From assembly GCA_963667575.2 (NCBI GenBank), contig CAXXHY010000025.1, forward strand, positions 124,001 to 188,000: 64,000 nt of DNA. The letters are read 5' to 3'. The translations under genes and the position numbers were made by a program. Of this stretch, positions 26,743 through 35,431 are shown one piece after another (the stretch's first letter is position 1; every line of letters begins with the position of its first letter). The notes beneath the pieces were generated by a model. It saw nothing but the letters and a program-made list of their open reading frames with translations, ran no database searches and was not told the origin of the DNA. Source of the DNA: G963665495 sp963667575. Lineage in GTDB: Bacteria; Desulfobacterota; Desulfovibrionia; Desulfovibrionales; Desulfovibrionaceae.

Positions 26743-27231
26743 TTACGCATCCAGCTCTTCCTGCAGAAATTTTTCCACAAGGCTCATAAAATATTCGAGC
26801 TCGGGCGGACCATACAATTCGTAATTGAGATGTTCGCCGTCTTCGGTCCAGCCGCAGAGCACGGACTCGTCGCCCAGGTCGTCATCCGCGTCCGGATCCT
26901 CGATACGCTCGAAGGTAAGATACACGGGGTGGCCGTCTTGCGAAATCATGGCCGCAAAATCAACTTCGCCTGGAGCCAGCACCTCGGGCAACTGCACCAC
27001 CACCGCGTGCTCGCCCCAAATGGCAGCCTTGGCCGCTCCCAGCCCCACCGGCGACACCATGCCGTGCCCCTTGGCTACGAGATCCTTGCCCACCTGCATC
27101 CAGAGTCCTATTATTCCCCGCCCTTCATTTTCGGTATCAGTCAACAAAAACAGCAATTTGACAGGATCCTGAAAAAAGAGCCCCGGAAGAATATTATTGG
27201 TAAAAAGCGTATGATGAATTCGTGCTTCCAT
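26743..27231 (-). CDS. Conserved-looking hypothetical protein
   Basis: 162 residues, cytosolic, no signal or membrane helix. The C-terminal third is very acidic (DPDADDDLGDES). I recognise no catalytic motif. The body has a balanced alpha/beta pattern (GLGAAKAAIWGEHAVVVQLPEV) and reads as a real protein, convergent with PFOR. Its start is divergent from the L13-S9 ribosomal operon, with 226 bases between. Confidence 0.6.
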   Translation of the reverse strand: MEARIHHTLFTNNILPGLFFQDPVKLLFLLTDTENEGRGIIGLWMQVGKDLVAKGHGMVSPVGLGAAKAAIWGEHAVVVQLPEVLAPGEVDFAAMISQDGHPVYLTFERIEDPDADDDLGDESVLCGWTEDGEHLNYELYGPPELEYFMSLVEKFLQEELDA

Positions 27232-27387
27232 GGTCTTTCACTTTACGAATTTTTAAGTTAGTATGAGGATTGTTCGTCAGCTGCAAACATATCCCAGCTG
27301 AAGACCGAATGAAAGCCCGTTTGGCACGGGGATAGGGATTTCGTTTTTTGGGGGACAAAAAAAGAATCATCATCCTGCAAATAACGC

Positions 27388-27416
27388 TTGACAGGTGCGT
27401 CCAAGCTGGATAAATA
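27388..27416 (+). promoter_or_regulatory. Predicted sigma70 promoter for rplM-rpsI
   Basis: TTGACA (27388-27393), a 17-base spacer and TAAATA (27411-27416), about 40 bases before the rplM start. Confidence 0.75.
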
Positions 27417-27457
27417 TCCCTTTTTCCTGAGCACGGCAATGAAGGAGCCAAGAGTAC

Positions 27458-27892
27458 ATGAAAACGTTTAGTCCTACCCCGAAAGATATTAATCGCCAAT
27501 GGTTCGTCGTAGATGCCGAAGACGCGGTATTGGGCCGCCTGGCATCCGTTGTAGCGAGCAGACTGCGCGGCAAGCACAAGCCTGAATTCGCTCCTCATAT
27601 GGATAACGGCGACTTTATCGTTGTGGTCAATGCGGAAAAGATTCGCGTCACCGGCAACAAGCTCGACAAGAAGTTTTATTATCGCCACACTGGTTACGTT
27701 GGCGGTATCAAAGAAACCTCGTTGCGGGACACCTTGAACACGCATCCGGAACGCGCCATCGAGGCTGCTGTTAAAGGTATGCTTCCTAAAAATCGCCTTG
27801 GCCGGGCCATGATGAAAAAATTGAAAATTTATGCCGGCCCCGAGCACCCGCATGTGGCCCAGAACCCCCAAAAGCTGGAAATTGCCCAGTAG
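27458..27892 (+). CDS. rplM: 50S ribosomal protein L13
   Basis: 144 residues matching L13 throughout: KTFSPTPKDINRQWFVVDAEDAVLGRLAS, NGDFIVVVNAEKIRVTGNK, YRHTGYVGG and GMLPKNRLGRAMMKKLKIYAGPEHPH. It is an early-assembly protein of the large subunit. GGAG lies upstream. It forms the usual two-gene operon with rpsI, 27 bases downstream. Confidence 0.97.
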   Translation: MKTFSPTPKDINRQWFVVDAEDAVLGRLASVVASRLRGKHKPEFAPHMDNGDFIVVVNAEKIRVTGNKLDKKFYYRHTGYVGGIKETSLRDTLNTHPERAIEAAVKGMLPKNRLGRAMMKKLKIYAGPEHPHVAQNPQKLEIAQ

Positions 27893-27919
27893 CATTTTTT
27901 GCACTAACCGGAGCAGCTC

Positions 27920-28312
27920 ATGAGCACCGATTTTCACTACGGAACAGGCAGAAGAAAGAACGCCGTTGCACGTACCAGGGTCTATCCCGGAACCGGACAG
28001 ATCGTGGTTAACGGACGTCCCTACGAAGAATATTTTCCCCGTCCGTCCTTGCAGCAGATCATCAGGCAGCCTCTGGCCCTGACCAACCTGCTCGGCAAAT
28101 TCGACGTTAAAGTAAACGTCAACGGCGGCGGCGTCAGCGGACAGGCCTCGGCCGTTCGCCACGGTATTTCCAGAGCCCTGCTCCAGTTCGACGCGGAACT
28201 CCGTGCCGCCCTGAAGAAGGCCGGATACCTTACCCGTGACGCACGGAAAAAAGAACGCAAAAAGTACGGTCTGCGCAGCGCCCGCGCTCGCTTCCAGTAC
28301 TCCAAGCGTTAA
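27920..28312 (+). CDS. rpsI: 30S ribosomal protein S9
   Basis: 130 residues with the S9 hallmarks: YGTGRRKNAVARTR at the start, VNGRPYEEYFPR, GGGVSGQASAVRHGISRALL, and the basic tail ending YSKR, whose last residues reach the ribosomal P site. Its message ends at a hairpin at 28340-28368. Confidence 0.97.
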   Translation: MSTDFHYGTGRRKNAVARTRVYPGTGQIVVNGRPYEEYFPRPSLQQIIRQPLALTNLLGKFDVKVNVNGGGVSGQASAVRHGISRALLQFDAELRAALKKAGYLTRDARKKERKKYGLRSARARFQYSKR

Positions 28313-28339
28313 TCCGTCCGCGCTACCATCGTATCAGCA

Positions 28340-28368
28340 AAAGCCCGTCGTTTCGGCGGGCTTTTTTT
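28340..28368 (+). terminator. Terminator after rpsI, possibly bidirectional
   Basis: AAAGCCCG (28340-28347) pairs with CGGGCTTT (28357-28364), and T residues continue to 28368. The minus-strand histidine kinase gene ends only a few bases away, and the A residues on the left could serve it too. Confidence 0.88.
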
Positions 28369-28373
28369 GCCGT

Positions 28374-29456
28374 TTATTCTTCCAGCGCCGGCAACAGAAT
28401 ACGAAAGCTGCTTCCTGTTTCAGGGCTGCTTTCCACTTCTATTTCACCCTGGTGCTCCAGCACGATGCGCTCGGCCAGACACAGGCCGATGCCTACGCTG
28501 TGGGTCTTTGTGGTGAAAAACGGATCAAAGATAAACGGCAGATTTTCCTCCGGGATACCCATTCCCTGGTCGCGTACGCATAGTATCGCCTTGTCTCCGG
28601 CGTGTTCGCAGTTGAGATCCAGAACCACGGGCGTATTTTCCGTGGCCTCCACTGCGTTACGCAGGAGTTCCTGCAAGGCGTTGCCCAGCAGTATGGGGTC
28701 GGCCTGCACCAGGCAGCTCTGGACCGACAGGTCCAGACAGACCAGGACGTCGGGTTCCAGAAAAGACAGCAGCTGATCAGCGTTTTTCGGCAACCATTCT
28801 CCCAAATCCAGGGCGTTGCCCTTCAATTTGGGCATCCCCGCGTAGCGTTCCACGGCCCGAACCACACTTTCCAGACGACGCAGTTCTTCCATGATCACCT
28901 GCAGTCGTTGCGTATTTTCCGGACTGCTCGCCTCCTGCAGCAACCGGCCTGAAAAACCGCCGATGACCATCAGCGGATTGCGAATCTGATGGGCAACGGA
29001 AAGGGCCAGCTTATTCAAGCCCTCTGTCCGTTCCTCCTGCAGCCGGTTCATGGCCCGCAGTATCTCTCGCTCACGTTTATAGAGCTGATGCTTTTCTGTG
29101 ATATCGGCAAAAAGCAGCAGCACACCAATCATTTCTCCGTCGATACTCAGATAAGATGATGTAGCCGAGAGCCGCCTTTTGCCCTTTGTGGGGTGAAGGT
29201 AGGGCACCTCGCGACGCAGATCCACCATCTCGTGGAAAACCACGTCTATGATGACCTGATTGAAAGCGACGTTTTCCTGCAAGGAAAAAAAGATCTCCCC
29301 CCAGCCTTTGGCCTTGAGATCCTTGATGCTGTACCCCAGAATATCTTCCAGCGCCTTGTTGCCCACGGTGATATTGCCCTGCGGGTCGATGACGAGCAGT
29401 CCCATGGGCATGCTTGTTATGATGCTGTGTACGATCAGCGTGTCCAGCTGTTCCAT
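28374..29456 (-). CDS. Soluble PAS sensor histidine kinase
   Basis: About 360 residues with start at 29456, where AGGAAGGA precedes the ATG. A PAS domain (about 10-125) has IDPQGNITVGNKALEDILGY. The dimerisation helix contains the phosphorylated histidine in VAHQIRNPLMVIGG. The ATPase domain shows ELLRNAVEAT (N box), RDQGMGIPEE (G1) and FFTTKTHSVGIGLCLAERI (F and G2 boxes). It has no membrane helix, so it senses a cytoplasmic signal through PAS. No response regulator gene adjoins it, so it is an orphan kinase here. It is convergent with rpsI. Confidence 0.88.
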   Translation of the reverse strand: MEQLDTLIVHSIITSMPMGLLVIDPQGNITVGNKALEDILGYSIKDLKAKGWGEIFFSLQENVAFNQVIIDVVFHEMVDLRREVPYLHPTKGKRRLSATSSYLSIDGEMIGVLLLFADITEKHQLYKREREILRAMNRLQEERTEGLNKLALSVAHQIRNPLMVIGGFSGRLLQEASSPENTQRLQVIMEELRRLESVVRAVERYAGMPKLKGNALDLGEWLPKNADQLLSFLEPDVLVCLDLSVQSCLVQADPILLGNALQELLRNAVEATENTPVVLDLNCEHAGDKAILCVRDQGMGIPEENLPFIFDPFFTTKTHSVGIGLCLAERIVLEHQGEIEVESSPETGSSFRILLPALEE

Positions 29457-29640
29457 CCGGGGTCCTTCCTGATATTTTGCCACATTATAGCAGCTCCGGA
29501 CCAACGGGTAAATCAGGATGCACTTTTTTTACGAGCCCCGCGCACACCGAAATTCTTGGTTTGCAATACTTTGATTTTTATACGATGATGCAAGGATATT
29601 CCATTTACCGCAGCAACACGAGCGCACAAGCTTTATCAGC

Positions 29641-30213
29641 ATGATTCGATATACTATTTCTCTCACCAACGGACGCCAGATAACTACGCGGCCTGAAATT
29701 CTGCAGCCGGGCAACTGCATCAGCCTCATCGGCATGGCAGGCGCCGGCAAAACAACCGTGGGAGCCAGCCTGGCCCGACTGCTGGACTGGGCCCATCTCG
29801 ACACGGACCGAATGATCGAGGCCTATTACGCGCGCCCCTTGCAGGAAGTCCTGGACTGCCTGCATCTGGAGCAGTTCCGTCTCGCGGAAGAACGCGTGGT
29901 GGCTTTGCTGAACCTCAAGCGTACGGTCATCTCCACCGGCGGCAGTGTTATCTATGGCCCTTATGCCATGGACAGACTGCGCCAGCTCGGTCCTGTCATC
30001 TTTCTCAAGTCCGGGCTGGAAACAATAGCCGCCAGACTTGGGGATATCAGCAACCGCGGCCTGGCAAAATCAAACTCGCAAAGCATCGAAGACCTCTACA
30101 ACGAGCGTATGCCCTTGTATGAGGCCTCCGCCCATTTTACCCTGGAAACCAATGGCATGACCCCGGAAGAAATCTCTTCCCGCATTCTGGATTGGATCAG
30201 CGAACCCTCATGA
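29641..30213 (+). CDS. Shikimate kinase-family enzyme (shikimate or homoserine kinase)
   Basis: 190 residues. The P-loop GMAGAGKTT spans 31-39, DTD is at 54-56 and a STGGSVIY motif follows. The lid region carries SNRGLAK. A 24-residue N-terminal strand pair precedes the P-loop, longer than in standard AroK. Shikimate kinase makes shikimate-3-phosphate for aromatic amino acids. In Desulfovibrio a related paralogue (ThrB2) has been reported to act as homoserine kinase, and the family resemblance alone cannot separate the two. The gene overlaps the next one by four bases (ATGA). Confidence 0.7.
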   Translation: MIRYTISLTNGRQITTRPEILQPGNCISLIGMAGAGKTTVGASLARLLDWAHLDTDRMIEAYYARPLQEVLDCLHLEQFRLAEERVVALLNLKRTVISTGGSVIYGPYAMDRLRQLGPVIFLKSGLETIAARLGDISNRGLAKSNSQSIEDLYNERMPLYEASAHFTLETNGMTPEEISSRILDWISEPS

Positions 30214-30815
30214 AAAAGAAAAGAAAACTCTTCGGACATTTTCAGCACCTGGCCGACCTCTACTCACGCATGGACGCCGCCTACGACGACACCACGCGCG
30301 ATCTGGATTTCTCCTGCACGGGATGCCCCAACAACTGCTGTACCAGTTATTTTCAGCATCACACCTACATCGAATGGGCATATCTGTGGAAAGGACTCCG
30401 CCAACTGCGCGAAAAAGACGAAGCACGCGTGCAGGGATATCTGGATCGCGCCGAAGCCTATGTGCAGGCCGCGCGCAATGCCTTGTCCCAGGGCATGCGC
30501 CCCAGAGTCATGTGTCCGCTCAACGACGACGGACGGTGCGGCATTTACCAGTTCCGGCTGATGATCTGCCGTATGCACGGCACGGCCAATATCCTGCGCC
30601 GCCCGGACGGCACCGGCCAGCGCTTTCCCGGCTGCTTCCGCTATGAGGAATCCGTACAGAACATCGCTGAACCGCCCTGTCTGGACCGTACGCCGCTGTA
30701 CGCCGAGCTGGCCAGGCTGGAAATGGACTATCTGGGCGCACGTATCCGCCATTTGCCCAGGGTGGATTTGACTCTGGCCGAAATGCTGGTACAAGGACCT
30801 CCAAACCTGGGATAA
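30210..30815 (+). CDS. YkgJ-like cysteine-cluster protein
   Basis: About 201 residues. An N-terminal cysteine group (CTGCPNNCC) and later cysteines (CPLNDDGRCGIY, MICRMHG, PGCF) follow the CxxC..C....C layout of the YkgJ/Fli-like zinc or iron-sulfur cluster family. Functions in that family are largely unknown. The start at 30210 overlaps the kinase stop, so the two are translationally coupled. There is no signal peptide, so it is cytoplasmic. Confidence 0.75.
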   Translation: MKKKRKLFGHFQHLADLYSRMDAAYDDTTRDLDFSCTGCPNNCCTSYFQHHTYIEWAYLWKGLRQLREKDEARVQGYLDRAEAYVQAARNALSQGMRPRVMCPLNDDGRCGIYQFRLMICRMHGTANILRRPDGTGQRFPGCFRYEESVQNIAEPPCLDRTPLYAELARLEMDYLGARIRHLPRVDLTLAEMLVQGPPNLG

Positions 30816-30839
30816 AAACCGCTATCCGGAGTGACGGTC

Positions 30840-31358
30840 ATGAAGCATACGGAATACACCGGACGCCTCTCTTTCCTGACAGGCTGCATGCTGCTGATGC
30901 TGCTGCCGCTTGTGGCCTCATGCTCGCACACCAGCGTACGCCACCTGAACCGGGAAATCTGGCGAACGGGCGGAATGCAGACCCTGGAGACAAAATTCTG
31001 GCGTTTCGAATTCGAAACCACTCCCACACAGGACCAATACGAGGTAAGGGGCCGAGCCTATCTCATCAAGGGGCACTATCCCGAATGGACAGACTCCATC
31101 GATGAGTTGTGGTTCGCAGTTTACCTCAACGACAGTCTTGGTCGTGTCATGGCCAAAGACCTGCACGTTTTCCCGGCCATGGCTCTGACTCCGGATAAGG
31201 GCATTCCTTTCGACTTTGTCCTGGAACCCGAGGATATCGGTTCGGGCGACCAGCTCTACATCACCTTTGGCTACAGAATGGTGCTTTCCGGCAAACGTGA
31301 TCCCAAGGGCGGACGCGAAATATTTTTTGCCAATGAGGGCGCCATGACGCGCTTTTAA
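30840..31358 (+). CDS. Lipoprotein of unknown function
   Basis: About 172 residues. A hydrophobic signal ends with PLVASC, a lipobox. The mature domain is strand-rich (FWRFEFETTPTQDQYEVRGRAYL; YITFGYRMVLSG) and may be an Ig-like or lipocalin-like fold; no family was recognised. The ATG at 30840 is preferred to a GTG at 30831, which would overlap the ribosome site. Its stop overlaps the start of another lipoprotein gene, so the pair probably works together. Confidence 0.65.
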   Translation: MKHTEYTGRLSFLTGCMLLMLLPLVASCSHTSVRHLNREIWRTGGMQTLETKFWRFEFETTPTQDQYEVRGRAYLIKGHYPEWTDSIDELWFAVYLNDSLGRVMAKDLHVFPAMALTPDKGIPFDFVLEPEDIGSGDQLYITFGYRMVLSGKRDPKGGREIFFANEGAMTRF

Positions 31359-32107
31359 TGGGATTCCGGATGCGACTTTCCCGCTTTCGCCGCCTGCGCT
31401 TCTGGTGCGTACTCCTTACCTGCGCTGGCGCACTCGGCTGGCTTGCTGCCTGCCAACCCGCGCGTATGGCCGTATCCCCGCAGCTCGGGCAACGTACGGA
31501 GGCACTGCAGGTACACGGCCGCCAGGATTTCTCGTTGAGCGAACGCTTTTCCTTTGGCAACTACACGGTCACATCCGTGGACAGAGGCTGGACCCGCCAG
31601 ACATCCATGAAATTTCTCGGCCTGGAATATTTCCGAGCCTCCCAGGATATTGAATTTGTCGTCACCCACCCCAATGGCGAGCAATGGCAAGGCATCTGCG
31701 CCGTGGGCGTGGACCAGCACACCTGGCAGGCATTTTTCCCCAGGTCCGGATCCCAATTTTCCATAGAATATGCGGGCAGTGAAAGTTATGTCTGCGGATT
31801 CCACCCGCCCAAGGGACGCCCCTGGTATCTGGCCATGAGCCGGGAACGGCCCGCCCACCTGATGCGCGGGCTGCTTCACGACCAGCGGAACAGCGTGAGC
31901 ATTGCCGGAACATCCGAGCTGGCGGAAACCATGCTGCCCCTTGCCGATCCTTCCGGATACCGTTTTTTCCAGGGCAAACAGGAAATCGCCGCCGTGGACG
32001 TCATCAACGAGGGCTGTGTCTATCTGCCGCGCAACGATTCCTCATGGCATGCGCCGCTGGCCATGGCCTCCACCGCTCTGCTGCTTTACAACGACCTGCG
32101 CAAATAA
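31358..32107 (+). CDS. Second lipoprotein of unknown function
   Basis: 249 residues with a basic N-terminus, a hydrophobic stretch and lipobox LAAC. Its stop-start junction with the previous gene (TAATG) suggests coupled translation. The domain has regular strands and several conserved-looking Trp/Tyr/Phe residues (QWQGICAVG, WYLAMSRERPAHLMRG). Family not recognised. Together with the genes from 29641 it forms a four-gene run: kinase, cysteine-cluster protein and two lipoproteins. Confidence 0.62.
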   Translation: MGFRMRLSRFRRLRFWCVLLTCAGALGWLAACQPARMAVSPQLGQRTEALQVHGRQDFSLSERFSFGNYTVTSVDRGWTRQTSMKFLGLEYFRASQDIEFVVTHPNGEQWQGICAVGVDQHTWQAFFPRSGSQFSIEYAGSESYVCGFHPPKGRPWYLAMSRERPAHLMRGLLHDQRNSVSIAGTSELAETMLPLADPSGYRFFQGKQEIAAVDVINEGCVYLPRNDSSWHAPLAMASTALLLYNDLRK

Positions 32108-32169
32108 CACGACCCCGGATAGCATCCGCACTTCCATTGCTGCTTCGAGACGGTATTGCCCCTAAAAGG

Positions 32170-32754
32170 CTAGCCCACGTATTGATCCAGTCCCCAGGGG
32201 CGGGGATCCAGGCCAAACCGGGCGCGGAGCCTGTCTTCCAGATCCATGCAATAGGCCGGAGCTTCGGGAGCGTCAGGAGCCGGGGCCCAATCGGGCCAGC
32301 CCTTGTCCGTGGCGCGGACATAGGGGCCGGGCTTGGCTTCAAAAATCACCGTATCCGGACTCAGAGCCATAATCGTATGCCATGCCTCCGCGCGAATATC
32401 CACCCCGTAAACGCCGCGCCGCGCATCCAGCAGCACATAATCATCATCCGCCACACTGCCGTCCAGGCCGAACAGCACCACGCCCAGCAGTCCGCGCAAA
32501 ATAAAGATGCTCTCCCCTTTGGGCGGATCATAATGACGATGCGGACGAATGTAACTTCCGGGCTGCATTATGTTCAGCATCCGGTGCAGTGTGTCCGAAT
32601 CCCCGGTATGAAAATAATGGATTTCCCTGTGACGAAAGTTTGCCTCCGCGTCCGCGCACTTTCGGGTCACCAGGTCGTCGTCGATGATGGTCATCAGTTT
32701 ATGGCCGCTGTGCGTGGCCATGGAATTGGCGCGGATGATCTGTTTGGGATCCAT
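32170..32754 (-). CDS. wbuC: WbuC-family cupin metalloprotein
   Basis: About 194 residues. The cupin core has the metal-binding pattern of WbuC: GSYIRPHRHYDPPKGES, then a downstream Gly-rich strand and WHTIMAL supplying the last His. WbuC genes usually sit in O-antigen or polysaccharide clusters, but the exact reaction is unknown. The start at 32754 follows GGAG. It partners with the glycosyltransferase-like membrane protein immediately upstream, from which it is separated by 14 bases. Confidence 0.75.
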   Translation of the reverse strand: MDPKQIIRANSMATHSGHKLMTIIDDDLVTRKCADAEANFRHREIHYFHTGDSDTLHRMLNIMQPGSYIRPHRHYDPPKGESIFILRGLLGVVLFGLDGSVADDDYVLLDARRGVYGVDIRAEAWHTIMALSPDTVIFEAKPGPYVRATDKGWPDWAPAPDAPEAPAYCMDLEDRLRARFGLDPRPWGLDQYVG

Positions 32755-32768
32755 ACCTGCTCCTTGAA

Positions 32769-34424
32769 TTATTTTTTTGCACCCCCGGCACAATCCTTGG
32801 CCGGAATCTCGTACACTATATAGCCGTAAGCCACATGGTCCGTGGGCTGATACTCATTGCGCAGCCACGCGTATTTTTCTTTTGGCGCCAGCACCCCGGT
32901 AAGCAGATTGCTGTCCACCACCACGAGTCCGCAGCAGCGTTCCTCGGGGTTGAGTCTGGCGTTGGGATGTGTTCGAAAAAAACGTTCCAGATACCGCCGG
33001 TTTTGCCCCCATTCCAGGTTGGAATCCGCCAGCAGCCGCCAGTTGTTCTTCCGGTCCCAGGACAGCTCATTGAAATAGGACACGAAATGGGGAAAATACG
33101 ACCCCACGGAAACCACTTGCCAGATCAGCAGCAACGCGACAGCTGCCTGGCGAATCCTGAAAGCACGTCCCTTGGGGCTATCCTCTGCCCGCAGCAGGCT
33201 TCCGCAAAAAATCAGCACAAAGGGGCTGATCACCAGCAGATGACGGATGCCTATCTGCGCGTTGTTGTAGAAATTCAGAATCAGCAGATACACCGCCGCA
33301 GGGCAGAAAAGAAACCATTCGCGTTTCCAGAAATCCGCATGCCCGGACCTGCAAGACCAAAACAGCGCCAGGACAGACAGCAGCAGCAAAGGCAGGGGAA
33401 ATTTATACAGCGACGCCCAGAGGTAATAATTTTTGAAGCCCCCCCTGCCCTCGGAAAGATTCTTCAGCTTGCCGCGCAAATAGAGCTGCCCGAAGGTCTG
33501 GCCACTTTGTTCGTGGGCTTTCACCATGTCCAGACCACTGAGGAATGCTGACGGCAGAGGCAACGGAATTTGACCCAACAGTCCGGATTCCTTCTGCAAA
33601 TTGCGGAATAAACCGCTTTCGAACGAATAGGAATCCAGCGGACGCAGGGTTCCCTGAAACAAAAAGCCCGCATTGAGTACAAACAGGGCGCTGCCCGCGA
33701 AAAGCAGCAACTGAATCAATGCAGCCCGTACTCCGGCGAATCCTCCCGCACGGAGCGTACGCAGCGTATGGGGAACAAAGGGAACAAGCAGCAGCACATC
33801 AATAATAATCAGATACGCGCTGCTGAACTTGGCGAGTTGCGCCAGGCCGAGGCTTGCTCCAGCCAGTGCGCTGCGCCCGGCTCCGGGACGCATGCAGAAA
33901 CGCCAGAACGCGTATCCTGCCAGTACGATGCAGCCCATGCCGTAGATATCCGTGGTCACAAATCTGCCGTGGGCCAGAATATTGGGGCTCAGGACATAAA
34001 GCCCCAGGCTGAGTAATGCGGCACGCGGGCCATACAGATCGCGACACCAGAAAAAAATCAGCAGTCCGAACAACAGGGTGGCCAGAATTGTCACCGCACG
34101 CCCGGTTTTTACGGCAAGCTGCGTACGTTTCGCCTGAATGGTCCGGGCGCGTTCTTCCGCAGGCAGGTCGTCGTACGCCGGCAGAAGCGAAGTCTGCAGT
34201 CCCAGCTCCCCCAGCAAAGGCCACGCAGCGGCGTTCAGGGCGGACAAGGGCATCTTGCTGTCGTCCATTACCTGCAGACGTCGCGAATCGGATGCCAGAA
34301 CCCGTCTGCCATAGTCCCAGTGGGCCTGCTCGTCATAACAGAGTGTCTTGTACCAGACCGAACTCGCAAGCAGCGCGCACATGACGCTCAACAAAGCGCA
34401 AACCAACCAAAACGTACGGGGCAT
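32769..34424 (-). CDS. GT39/ArnT-like integral membrane glycosyltransferase
   Basis: About 551 residues with around ten or more hydrophobic helices. The first periplasmic loop has CYDEQAHWDYGRR, whose acidic pair is typical of dolichol- or undecaprenyl-phosphate sugar transferases (GT39, GT83). A large C-terminal periplasmic part contains PFVLIFCGSLL and SYFNELSWDRKNNWRLLADSN. Such enzymes move a sugar from a lipid carrier to protein or lipid A at the outer face of the inner membrane. The following cupin gene suggests a surface-polysaccharide task. The start at 34424 has only a weak ribosome site. Confidence 0.75.
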   Translation of the reverse strand: MPRTFWLVCALLSVMCALLASSVWYKTLCYDEQAHWDYGRRVLASDSRRLQVMDDSKMPLSALNAAAWPLLGELGLQTSLLPAYDDLPAEERARTIQAKRTQLAVKTGRAVTILATLLFGLLIFFWCRDLYGPRAALLSLGLYVLSPNILAHGRFVTTDIYGMGCIVLAGYAFWRFCMRPGAGRSALAGASLGLAQLAKFSSAYLIIIDVLLLVPFVPHTLRTLRAGGFAGVRAALIQLLLFAGSALFVLNAGFLFQGTLRPLDSYSFESGLFRNLQKESGLLGQIPLPLPSAFLSGLDMVKAHEQSGQTFGQLYLRGKLKNLSEGRGGFKNYYLWASLYKFPLPLLLLSVLALFWSCRSGHADFWKREWFLFCPAAVYLLILNFYNNAQIGIRHLLVISPFVLIFCGSLLRAEDSPKGRAFRIRQAAVALLLIWQVVSVGSYFPHFVSYFNELSWDRKNNWRLLADSNLEWGQNRRYLERFFRTHPNARLNPEERCCGLVVVDSNLLTGVLAPKEKYAWLRNEYQPTDHVAYGYIVYEIPAKDCAGGAKK

Positions 34425-34772
34425 CTTATGGGACCATCTCGTATTTAGTAATTGAAGCGGAAGTTCAGTAACGCCCGTTTCCGCAGCATTCACCGCTGGC
34501 ACGGGCTATGGCCCGGTCTTTTTGTACTCGATGCAATGAAACTGCAATTTTTCCTCACTGAGCAATGGCAGCAACCACCAGACCCGCAACAGACATTACA
34601 GCCTTTCTGCGGATGCTGCAGCCTAAATAAATATCCCCCTGCTGTCACCAGCCCGCCGTGCCGGAAATGTCACTTTCCTTTTTCACTTGAGGGGAGTACG
34701 CTTAAGCACGTTGTCGTCTTGTCTTGTTGTCTCAGTACAGACGGATGTTCCACATTATTCCAGGGGGAAACC
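34425..34772. other. Intergenic region between divergent genes
   Basis: About 350 bases. An open frame crosses it on plus but has no ribosome site and an odd cysteine-rich composition, so I treat it as non-coding. No terminator or promoter was assigned. Confidence 0.4.
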
Positions 34773-35153
34773 GTGGTACCGTACGCCTCTGATATTGAGG
34801 AGGTCATCATCCAGATGACCGAAATGCTGCGCAGCTATTTTGACCTGCCCGAAACACCCCGGCAACGGAACTGGTGGGTGCTGGTCTGCGGCGAGCCCCT
34901 GGAGCCGGATTCTTTTGCCGAAAGAGACAAGGCCCGGGACCGCTTGCGGCAACAACTCATTCTTTGCGACATCGTGCTTCAGGAATATGTCTGGATCTGG
35001 GACAGCACCAACCGGGTCCAGTTGCTTGTCCACCAATTTGCCAATCGAGATGATGCGGAAATCAAGGCTGCAACCTTGAGGGAAAAAGGCCTGAAGGTTC
35101 GTGTCATCCGCGAGTGGGACAATGACGGTCCTCTCGACAAGGAACCTCTATGA
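34773..35153 (+). CDS. Small hypothetical protein
   Basis: About 126 residues from a GTG at 34773, with AGGGGGAAA just upstream. The protein is helical and charged (EEVIIQMTEMLRSYF; RDKARDRLRQQLILCD) with a strand pair at the C-terminus (VQLLVHQFANRDDAEIKA and KGLKVRVIREWD). Unrecognised. Its stop overlaps the next small gene by four bases (ATGA), so the two are coupled. Confidence 0.5.
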   Translation: MVPYASDIEEVIIQMTEMLRSYFDLPETPRQRNWWVLVCGEPLEPDSFAERDKARDRLRQQLILCDIVLQEYVWIWDSTNRVQLLVHQFANRDDAEIKAATLREKGLKVRVIREWDNDGPLDKEPL

Positions 35154-35416
35154 GCGATGATACGTTGAGTCTGCAGGAGTATTTCGACCATGCCTTGCGC
35201 GAAATATACAGTCTTGAAGAAATGCTGGCGTCATTCGGGCAACAGCAGACCGCCGACGTGCTGCACAGCGTTGTGGAAATGGCCTTTGCCAAACTCTCCG
35301 ACGCCGGCTGGATCATCGAGCGGGATATCGGCCAGATAGTGGTCCGGCTCAACGAAAACGGCGAACCGAGCAACGCCATTCTGAGCGCCAAGCCCAGTGA
35401 AGAATCGCTGCAATAA
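35150..35416 (+). CDS. Small hypothetical protein, coupled to the previous gene
   Basis: 88 residues, acidic, mostly helical, ending with a strand (RDIGQIVVRLNENGE). No signal peptide and no known motif. Overlap with the previous gene suggests a partner pair. It is convergent with the CHASE2 kinase gene 15 bases away. Confidence 0.5.
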   Translation: MSDDTLSLQEYFDHALREIYSLEEMLASFGQQQTADVLHSVVEMAFAKLSDAGWIIERDIGQIVVRLNENGEPSNAILSAKPSEESLQ

Positions 35417-35431
35417 TCTTCCTGACTTCTG

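Noticed and set aside
34452..34772. N-terminal extension of the small protein at 34773 with several CxxC-like cysteines
   Set aside because: No ribosome site precedes it, and the cysteines are scattered without regular spacing; the GTG at 34773 has a good ribosome site.
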